A model generated the notes under the pieces. The model was not told the DNA's origin and made no database searches. It was given only the letters and a program-made list of their open reading frames with translations. Shown here one piece after another: positions 7,221-15,172 of a DNA stretch of 32,139 nucleotides. Source of the stretch: Eubacterium sp. (GTDB lineage Bacteria; Bacillota; Clostridia; Lachnospirales; Lachnospiraceae); NCBI GenBank assembly GCA_017433295.1, contig JAFRHL010000048.1, positions 1 through 32,139 of the forward strand. The letters are read 5' to 3'. Position 1 is the stretch's first letter, and each line of letters opens with the position of its first letter. Position numbers and translations under genes: made by a program.

Positions 7221-8483
7221 TTAACAAAGGGATATTTGAATTTTTTCCAGCAGTACATCCATCCTGCCACCGCAGATCATTTCCGGAGAATCAACTGAGC
7301 CCGCATCCAGCTCCACAGAAATAAGGCGAACACCTCCGGCTGACGGCTGTTTCTGTGGTTGCCTGGCTTCGGCTGCAATCTCTTCCTCCTGGTTTTTTTC
7401 TCCAGAAGGCTTTTTCCCGCCAAAAGCCTCTTCAAGCATCTCGCGGGCAGCCTTCAGGGTTCGGGCTTCCACCTTGCCCCCTCCCACTGTCCCGAGGAAC
7501 TTTCCATCTCCTAAAACAAGCATTCTGGCCCCGGCATTTCTGGGGCCGGAACCCACTTTTCTGATCACAGTGGCCAGAACAACTTGTGTCCGGATCTGTT
7601 CTGATTCATTATCCCCACTAAGAGCGTCTATATCTCCGTTATAAATATCTTTATCCCCGCAAAGAATATCCAGCATCTCCTCGGGATACCCGAATCTTTT
7701 GTCCCCTGAGTTACAGGTCTGAATGATCTCTCCCATGATACATACGGCAATTTCCTCCGGGGTCTCTGCCCCGATCTTAAGACCGATGGGCATATGGACC
7801 TGCCTGATGGCCGCTTCGGAATAACCCTCTTCACGCAGATTCTCCGTGAGCAGGGTTACTTTTTTTCTGCTTGCCATAAGGCCGATGTAGGCATATTCCT
7901 TCTTAAGGATCGCCTTCAAAGTAAGGAGGTCCTCACTGTGGGCTTTGGTGACAATGATAAAACAGGTATCCTGATCACCCGGTATCTGGGCAAGCCCCTC
8001 CTCATAAACATCTGTGATGACCTTGTCAGCCCCTGCCTCCCCGGCCTTTAAGGAGAATTCCGTCCGGTCGTCAATGACGGTCACGTGATAGCCCAGAAGT
8101 TTACCCATACGGACTACGGCCAGACCCACGTGGCCCGCGCCGCAGACCACCAGTTTCTTCTTACCTCCCAGGAGTTCATAGTAAACTGTCTCTCCCTCCA
8201 GCTCAATAAGACCCGGTCCGGACAGGCCCGCCAGGTCCGGTGTATGGGCTTTAAACCATATTTCGGAAGCCTTGAAATTCCCAGGGTCCCCGACGGCTGA
8301 CTCCTGTGCCCTGTCAGCTTCCCGCCGGTCCACGGCAGCTTCCCCCTGTATTCCTTCTACCGTGTGCAGTCTCCCGTTAACAAAAAGAGCCCTGCTTCCT
8401 GCAAGGCTGCCTTTTACTATAACCGCTGACACATTCTTATTCCGGGGATTCAATTTTCTGATTTCTTTATAAATATTACTCAT
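7221..8483 (-). CDS. XdhC/CoxI-family molybdenum-hydroxylase maturation protein with unusual domain order
   Basis: 420 residues. XdhC proteins insert sulfurated molybdenum cofactor into xanthine dehydrogenase-type enzymes. Normally an XdhC_CoxI domain precedes a Rossmann domain. Here the Rossmann part (LVVCGAGHVG at about 110) comes first and the conserved XdhC_CoxI segment (VVLATVIRKVGSGPRNAGAR ... GTVGGGKVEA ... CGGRMDVLLE) is C-terminal. The first 100 residues look like a degenerate second copy (SAVIVKGSLAGSRALFVNG). The ATG at 8483 is preferred over that at 8492 because GAGGG lies 8-9 nt before it. It follows atpC by about 45 nt, so it may share the ATPase transcript. No molybdenum hydroxylase gene is in the window. 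Confidence 0.85.
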   Translation of the reverse strand: MSNIYKEIRKLNPRNKNVSAVIVKGSLAGSRALFVNGRLHTVEGIQGEAAVDRREADRAQESAVGDPGNFKASEIWFKAHTPDLAGLSGPGLIELEGETVYYELLGGKKKLVVCGAGHVGLAVVRMGKLLGYHVTVIDDRTEFSLKAGEAGADKVITDVYEEGLAQIPGDQDTCFIIVTKAHSEDLLTLKAILKKEYAYIGLMASRKKVTLLTENLREEGYSEAAIRQVHMPIGLKIGAETPEEIAVCIMGEIIQTCNSGDKRFGYPEEMLDILCGDKDIYNGDIDALSGDNESEQIRTQVVLATVIRKVGSGPRNAGARMLVLGDGKFLGTVGGGKVEARTLKAAREMLEEAFGGKKPSGEKNQEEEIAAEARQPQKQPSAGGVRLISVELDAGSVDSPEMICGGRMDVLLEKIQISLC

Positions 8484-8528
8484 CACAGACATTCCCTCTA
8501 TACCGATTCCATCATCGGCCGTCTCAGG

Positions 8529-8942
8529 CTATGACAAACTGGTATCGTTCTTTACCCGCATCCGGCCGATGGACCGGATCAGGCTGGCCTGGGCCAGGTA
8601 ATACTCTTTGATGCTGCGTTTCTGCAGAATAGCCTCCCTGGCCTCCGCTTCCTTCCTTCTGGCCCGCTCAATGTCAATCTCGTCCGGATGCTCCGCCACT
8701 TCTGTAAGGATAAGCACATCGTTATCCTCCACGCGCATCATACCGGAGCCCACGAAAGCGATCTTCGTCTCCTGACCGGCCATCCGGTACTTAAGCTTGC
8801 CGGGCACCACAGAGAACACCATGTTCTCATGCCCCGCCATGATGGCATATTCCCCATCCACTGTGGGGATCACTACCATCTCGGCATCGCCGGCAAGAAA
8901 GATATCCTCCGCTTCATATATCCTCAATGAAAATGTGTTCAC
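8529..8942 (-). CDS. atpC: F1Fo-ATPase epsilon subunit
   Basis: 137 residues, the rotor and inhibitory subunit of F1. The N-terminal beta-sandwich begins with FSLRIYEAEDIFLAGDAEMV and contains the typical DGEYAIMAGHENMVF segment. The C-terminal part is the expected helical hairpin (IDIERARRKEAEAREAILQK). The start is GTG at 8942 with GGAGGAG upstream. Last ATPase gene of the operon, 22 nt after atpD and followed closely by the XdhC-family gene. Confidence 0.93.
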   Translation of the reverse strand: MNTFSLRIYEAEDIFLAGDAEMVVIPTVDGEYAIMAGHENMVFSVVPGKLKYRMAGQETKIAFVGSGMMRVEDNDVLILTEVAEHPDEIDIERARRKEAEAREAILQKRSIKEYYLAQASLIRSIGRMRVKNDTSLS

Positions 8943-8964
8943 TTACATCATCTCCTCCGGAAGC

Positions 8965-10356
<1,392 letters not shown>

Positions 10357-11259
10357 TTATTTCCTGCCTCCGCTTCGTGCTTTCCGCTGTGCCTTCGCCC
10401 CCGCGGAGATCTCGGTGATCTCCTGGGTAATGACAGACTGGCGGACACTGTTGTATTCCACCTGAAGATCTGCCAGGATCTCCTGGGCATTCTTATTGGC
10501 GGAATTCATGGCATTCATTCTGGCATTCTGCTCCGCGGAAAAGCTGTCCACCAGAGCACCATAAATAAAGCCTGCAATATATCCCGGCATAACCTGGTCA
10601 ATAACCTCAGTAACAGAAGGATAAAACTTATAATGGATATCTATCTTGTTCATTTCCTCCTTGGGCGTCATGAACGGCTTTCTCTCAAAGGGAAGCAGCT
10701 TCATCCTCTTGACCGTGGAGGTAAGTTCATTTTCCATGTCACTGTAAATAACCCGGATCTCGTCTACTCTTCCTTCATCATACTCTGTCAGCAGAATTTG
10801 ACTGATCTCCCTGGCCCGGTGCATGGTAGGATTCTGGGCGGTATACAGGAAGGACTGCTCAATGGGAATATTGTGCTTCATGTAATACCGTCTTCCATAC
10901 TCGCCCACCACGTAAAGCTTCATTTTTTTGTGTTTCTGCATCTCCTGGTTGGCCAGTTTGATCACATTATAGTTATAAGAACCGGCCAGCCCCTTGTCCG
11001 CGGTGATTACCAGATAGGCATAGGTCTCCGCCGGCTTTCGCCCGGTCTTGGGATAAAAATAGGCAGAATTCACATCCCCCTCAGTCTGAAAGATCCTTTT
11101 GATCTCATGCTCCTGCATTTCAAAGAAGGGCCTGGTATTATTCAGCTCCTGCTTTGCTTTCTGAAGCTTTGTGGAGGAAATGAGATACATGGCGTTGGTG
11201 ATCTTATGGGTATTCTTTACACTGTTTATTCTGTTTTTGATTCCGGCTATATTAGACAT
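10357..11259 (-). CDS. atpG: F1Fo-ATPase gamma subunit
   Basis: 300 residues, the central shaft. The N-terminal coiled-coil helix (AGIKNRINSVKNTHKITNAM) and the C-terminal helix (MNAMNSANKNAQEILADLQV ... SVITQEITEI) are conserved. The central Rossmann-like part includes the family segment VITADKGLAGSYN. The start codon overlaps the atpA stop region by 8 nt and only a weak ribosome site is present, suggesting translation coupled to atpA. Confidence 0.96.
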   Translation of the reverse strand: MSNIAGIKNRINSVKNTHKITNAMYLISSTKLQKAKQELNNTRPFFEMQEHEIKRIFQTEGDVNSAYFYPKTGRKPAETYAYLVITADKGLAGSYNYNVIKLANQEMQKHKKMKLYVVGEYGRRYYMKHNIPIEQSFLYTAQNPTMHRAREISQILLTEYDEGRVDEIRVIYSDMENELTSTVKRMKLLPFERKPFMTPKEEMNKIDIHYKFYPSVTEVIDQVMPGYIAGFIYGALVDSFSAEQNARMNAMNSANKNAQEILADLQVEYNSVRQSVITQEITEISAGAKAQRKARSGGRK

Positions 11260-13021
11260 TTTCTAACCACTTCTTTTTATAACTTCCGGCAATCTCAACG
11301 ATCCTGCTCTTATCCTCATCCGAAAGAAGGCCGCTGGTATCAATTCTCTCACAAAGGTCTGACGCAGTATGCTCAAAATATGTCAGCAGGTCCCGGCGGA
11401 ACCGGTCGATCTTTACCAGGGGAACCTCCTGCATCACATGGGCGGTTCCTGCCACCAGCAGGATCACCTGCTCATGCAGGCTATAGGGCTGTCCCTGATT
11501 CTGGCGAAGCAAATGCATCAGCCCCTGACCGTAGACTAGCCTCTTCCTGGTACTTTCGTCCAGGTCGTTGGAGAACTGGGTAAAAACCTCCATCTCCCGG
11601 TACTGGGCCAAATCAAGACGGATACTTCCGGTGGCCTTCTTCATGGCCTTTGTCTGGGCCGCCCCGCCTACACGGGATACGGAAAGGCCTACATTGACTG
11701 CAGGCCGCTGCCCCGCAAAGAAAAGGTCCGACTCCAGGAAGATCTGTCCGTCGGTGATGGATATGATATTGGTCGGTATATAGGCAGATACATCTCCTGC
11801 CTGGGTTTCCACGATGGGCAGGGCCGTCAGACTGCCGCCTCCGATCTCATCGGAAAGTCTGGCTGACCTCTCCAGCAATCTGGAGTGAAGATAAAATACA
11901 TCCCCCGGATAGGCCTCCCGTCCCGGGGACCGCTCCAGCAGCAGTGACAGGGCGCGGTAGGCAATGGCATGCTTGGACAGGTCATCATAGACGATCAGCA
12001 CATCCCGGCCCTTACGCATAAAATACTCACCCAGGGCGGTACCCGAATAGGGGGCAATAAACTGCATGGGGGCAGACTCACTGGCCGACGCATTTACCAC
12101 GATGGTATAATCCATGGCTCCCTTTTTCCGCAGGGAAGCCACCAGCTGGGCCACACTGCTGGCCTTCTGCCCGATGGCCACATAAATACATATAACGTCA
12201 TTATTTTTCTGGTTTAAGATGGTGTCAATGGCAATCGCTGTCTTGCCCGTCTGGCGGTCTCCGATGATCAGTTCCCTCTGCCCTCTTCCGATGGGAAACA
12301 TGGAATCAATGCAGAGGATCCCGGTATTCATGGGAGTATCCACAGCCTGTCGCTCAATGATCTCCGGCGCCGCCGCCTCTATGGGCAGGTAATCAGAAGG
12401 AATGATGGGACCCTGTACGTCAATGGGGATTCCCAGGGCATCAATGACCCTTCCCAGGAAGTCTTCCCCCACGGGAACACCGGCAGTCTTCTTGGTTCTG
12501 CGTACCCGGCTTCCCTCCATGATACTCTCTTCGTCTCCGAACAGAATGATACCCACACAATCCGGCCGCAGGTCCTGAACCATACCTCTGATGCCGGATT
12601 CAAAAACGACAATTTCCCCGTAAACTACACTCTCCAGGCCGTCCGCAAAAACGATTCCGTCTCCCACCATGGTTACGGTGCCTTCTTCTTCGGGCAGGGC
12701 GGCAAGTGTCCAGGACTCCAGAGTGTTCTTATATAAAGTGATCAGGTCTGTCCCGCCGGGAGTCTCATCCTCCACGGCTTTCTTCCGGAGCATATCCTTA
12801 AACTGCTGGATACGGCCTTCCCTGGTCCAGTCATAGGTCTCATGGCCGACTGCCAGCCGGAACCCGGATGTGATATCCTCATCATGTACCCAGACCAGCT
12901 CATAATCCTTATGATATCTATTTTTAAGAAAATCCTCAAAGCGTTTCTTTCTTGCCTCATCCGGCGCGGCAGCAGAATACAGGTAGGCTTCCGGCCTTCT
13001 GCCCTCAATCTTATCAGGCAT
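11252..13021 (-). CDS. atpA: F1Fo-ATPase alpha subunit with an N-terminal delta-subunit-like domain
   Basis: 589 residues against about 500 for normal alpha. From about residue 93 the sequence is ordinary alpha: [20 protein letters not shown], P-loop GDRQTGKT (254-261, against about 169 in E. coli), and the Arg-finger region near [10 protein letters not shown]. Residues about 15-78 are extra and match the C-terminal domain of delta (AtpH): YSAAAPDEA, an amphipathic helix, [38 protein letters not shown]. No atpH lies between atpF and atpA. The start at 13021 is chosen because AAAGGGG lies 9 nt upstream; it overlaps the atpF stop by 8 nt. Two further upstream ATGs (13042, 13054) would add up to 11 residues. 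The fusion is read from the sequence; its function is inferred. Confidence 0.95.
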   Translation of the reverse strand: [589 protein letters not shown]

Positions 13022-13514
13022 TCTCTGCACCCCTTTCGGCATTCTTCTCTGCATCCTCTAAAAATGCGTCGTAAAAGCTGTCCGTATCACCATTCACCAG
13101 AAGCTTATCCGCGGCATCGGCAATAATACTGGAAATGTCATCCTTTGCTCCATCCACGATCTCCTTCCGCTTCCGCTGTGCTTCTGTTTCTGCCTTACTG
13201 ATGATCTGCGAAGCCTCTTCCTCGGCCTCTTTCATCTTCTGGCTGCGCAGAGTCTTAAGCTCTTTGGCTGCTTCCTGCTTCTTCTGGCTGATCTCCTCCT
13301 CGAGGCTTCCCAGCTGGGCTTCCCTCTCCTCTTTCAGCCTGCGCGCTTCTTCAAGCGCGCTGTTCTTCTCATCATCCAGCTTCTTATAATGTTCTTCTCT
13401 CTGCTCCATAAACTTCTTTACGGGACCATACAGAAGAAAATACAGGCCTCCGAAGAGGATGATGACATTAAACATATGAATCAAAACCTGTACAAAATCT
13501 ATTCCAAGCGGCAT
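13014..13514 (-). CDS. atpF: F1Fo-ATPase b subunit (peripheral stalk)
   Basis: 166 residues. One N-terminal membrane helix (about 8-28, VLIHMFNVIILFGGLYFLLY) is followed by a long charged coiled coil (about 35-140), then a short acidic tail. Length is normal and no delta-like domain is attached, unlike the mycobacterial b-delta fusion. The ATG at 13514 has AGGAGG 9 nt before it. The stop overlaps the start of atpA. Its C-terminal end would normally bind the delta C-terminal domain, which is here part of alpha. Confidence 0.94.
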   Translation of the reverse strand: MPLGIDFVQVLIHMFNVIILFGGLYFLLYGPVKKFMEQREEHYKKLDDEKNSALEEARRLKEEREAQLGSLEEEISQKKQEAAKELKTLRSQKMKEAEEEASQIISKAETEAQRKRKEIVDGAKDDISSIIADAADKLLVNGDTDSFYDAFLEDAEKNAERGAENA

Positions 13515-13610
13515 ATCGCTTTGCCTCCTCTATATACTAACTGGCTGCTGCCTGCGGTCCGTTTTATCCTGTGCAGGCGCAGCATGAGCCGGTTCTTTCT
13601 CCCGGCAGTA

Positions 13611-14033
13611 TCACATGACGAACACGATCAGTATCGCGACGATCAAAGCGTAAATTACCACCGTTTCAATAAATACCAGACCCAGCATAAGTAAAGTCCG
13701 GATCTTATCCTCTGCCTCAGGCTGGCGGGCTACCCCCTCTGTAGACTTGGATATGGCATTACCCATGGACAATGTTCCGCCCAGGGCTGCCAGACCGATG
13801 GCCAGAGCCGCGCTGATGGCTTTTCCGGCAACTCCGGAATCTCCGGATTTCTCCACTGTCTGCTCAGAAGAATCCGTTTCCTCTTCTACGGTTTCCTGCA
13901 CTGCGCTTTCCCCTGCCGCAGCATTCTGGTTCCCTGCGGCATACAGACGAACGGTTCCAACGATAAGGCCTGCTGCCATCACAAAGATCAGCAGTCCCAG
14001 TGTGATTGATAAAGGTTTAATAAATTTAAGCAT
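13611..14033 (-). CDS. atpE: F1Fo-ATPase c subunit with N-terminal signal-like extension
   Basis: 140 residues; ordinary c subunits have about 75-90. The c hairpin occupies residues about 66-140, with the loop RQP at 103-105 and the ion-carrying glutamate Glu123 in GLVFIETVVIYAL. Before it are an extra hydrophobic segment (about 8-26) and an acidic, Gln/Glu/Ala-rich linker (about 34-64) that resembles a cleavable signal peptide plus spacer. Thr124 follows the glutamate, as a hydroxyl residue does in Na+-type rings, but the position of the usual helix-1 glutamine is Met90, so the coupling ion is uncertain. AGGAGG precedes the start. 96 nt separate it from atpF. Confidence 0.92.
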   Translation of the reverse strand: MLKFIKPLSITLGLLIFVMAAGLIVGTVRLYAAGNQNAAAGESAVQETVEEETDSSEQTVEKSGDSGVAGKAISAALAIGLAALGGTLSMGNAISKSTEGVARQPEAEDKIRTLLMLGLVFIETVVIYALIVAILIVFVM

Positions 14034-14051
14034 AATATTCCTCCTGATTGC

Positions 14052-14936
14052 TTAAGAAACAACGGCTTCTTCCGTATTGATATCCTTGTTCTTCTTCTTT
14101 TTGTTATGGTTCTTCTTTTTGCTCTCTGTCACTTCAGTGACCTCCCCGTAATAAACCGAAGTCAGCATGGTCAGGACATAAGCCTGTATCAGGGCATGCA
14201 GCACTGTAAACAGTACGCCGACAATTACCGGCAAAAAGAAACTCAATGTAATATAGTAATATACCAGCTCCGTCGTGAGCATACCGGACAGTAAGGCTCC
14301 AAACAAACGGAAGGTCATGGAGACCGGCAGGGAAAACTCCTTTAAGGCCTTTAATATTCCCTTAAAACCATTGGTGCAGATACCTCCGAATACAATAAAC
14401 AGATACGAGAAGCATCCCATGGCAATGGCCCCGTTAATGTTGGCCAGAGGCGCCGGCAGGGCAACGGAATGTCCCTGGGCGGTCCGGGCCTGAAATCCGA
14501 AAAGCTCGAACATGGTACCGGTGAAAATATAGGTGCCGGCCGCAAAGATATAAGCTCCCAGGGCCTTATTCTTATGAGGACTGTTGCCCTTTGCCAGTCC
14601 GTCGAATATTCCCACCCACATTTCTATGAGCATCTGGAAACGCCCCGGCACATACCGGAACCTGGGTATGGCAAATATACGGATCAAGGCCGCGAACAGC
14701 AGAAGGCCTGCCGTTACAACGAAACCGGACACCAGAGAAGGATCCACCTGGAGTCCTCCCGGTAAAACAATTTTATTCCGATCATGCAAAACCGCATCTC
14801 TCATGGTCTCCTTTACCGTCTCATGCCGTATGGAATACCGGTGAGTCATCACGATTCCCACGATCAATATCGCCAGCATTACCAGCAGAATGATCAATAT
14901 TTTCTTTTTATTCTGTTCTTTCAAGCTTCTCACCAC
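14052..14936 (-). CDS. atpB: F1Fo-ATPase a subunit
   Basis: About 290 residues, the Fo stator channel. The essential arginine is in SMTFRLFGALLSGML (Arg210 in this numbering), and HALIQAYVLTMLTSVYYG is the conserved last helix. Two extras stand out: a long N-terminal part (a first hydrophobic helix at 12-30, then about 40 polar residues) and a C-terminal tail of about 25 residues rich in lysine (KKKNHNKKKKNK). The start is uncertain: two consecutive GTG codons (14936 and 14933) lie very close to AAGGAGG, while a TTG at 14924 gives MKEQNKKK with 11-nt spacing. First gene of the operon; no atpI precedes it. Confidence 0.92.
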   Translation of the reverse strand: MVRSLKEQNKKKILIILLVMLAILIVGIVMTHRYSIRHETVKETMRDAVLHDRNKIVLPGGLQVDPSLVSGFVVTAGLLLFAALIRIFAIPRFRYVPGRFQMLIEMWVGIFDGLAKGNSPHKNKALGAYIFAAGTYIFTGTMFELFGFQARTAQGHSVALPAPLANINGAIAMGCFSYLFIVFGGICTNGFKGILKALKEFSLPVSMTFRLFGALLSGMLTTELVYYYITLSFFLPVIVGVLFTVLHALIQAYVLTMLTSVYYGEVTEVTESKKKNHNKKKKNKDINTEEAVVS

Positions 14937-14959
14937 CTCCTTGTTTTCATATCAGCTAT

Positions 14960-14988
14960 AAACTATACCTTTTTATTGTATTTGTAAA
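14960..14988 (-). promoter_or_regulatory. atpB: Candidate promoter of the ATPase operon
   Basis: On the minus strand TTTACA (14983-14988) is 17 bp from TAGTTT (14960-14965), in an AT-rich stretch ending about 15 bp before the atpB ribosome site. The -10 is weak and the assignment is by eye. Confidence 0.35.
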
Positions 14989-15058
14989 CCCCTTTTTAAA
15001 GAATTTGTAAAGACATCAGGGCACAGGATCCGATTATGCAGGGAAAACATGTATTTTC

Positions 15059-15087
15059 TTGACTTAAAATCCTCGCAATCGTATAAT
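15059..15087 (+). promoter_or_regulatory. Consensus sigma-A promoter of the efflux operon
   Basis: TTGACT (15059-15064), a 17-bp spacer and TATAAT (15082-15087). Transcription would begin near 15094, about 79 nt before the adaptor gene, with an intrinsic terminator inside this leader. Confidence 0.75.
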
Positions 15088-15119
15088 TACCTTAATTAAT
15101 CTCAGCTGCGCTAACCCGC

Positions 15120-15150
15120 TCGAAATCGCTGAGGCGATTTCGATTTTTTT
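15120..15150 (+). terminator. Intrinsic terminator inside the efflux operon leader (candidate attenuator)
   Basis: A perfect 10-bp stem (15120-15129 with 15134-15143), loop TGAG and seven T residues (15144-15150). It lies between the consensus promoter and the ribosome site of the adaptor gene. CTCAGC at 15103-15108 can instead pair with GCTGAG at 15128-15133, which would break the terminator stem and act as an antiterminator. No leader peptide ORF with a ribosome site was seen, so any control would be by RNA folding, a protein or a ligand. Confidence 0.65.
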
Positions 15151-15172
15151 CTCAGGAGGCCAGTAATATAAT

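Noticed and set aside
13014-13514. b-delta fusion as in mycobacteria
   Set aside because: AtpF has normal length and ends after the coiled coil; the delta-like part is on alpha.
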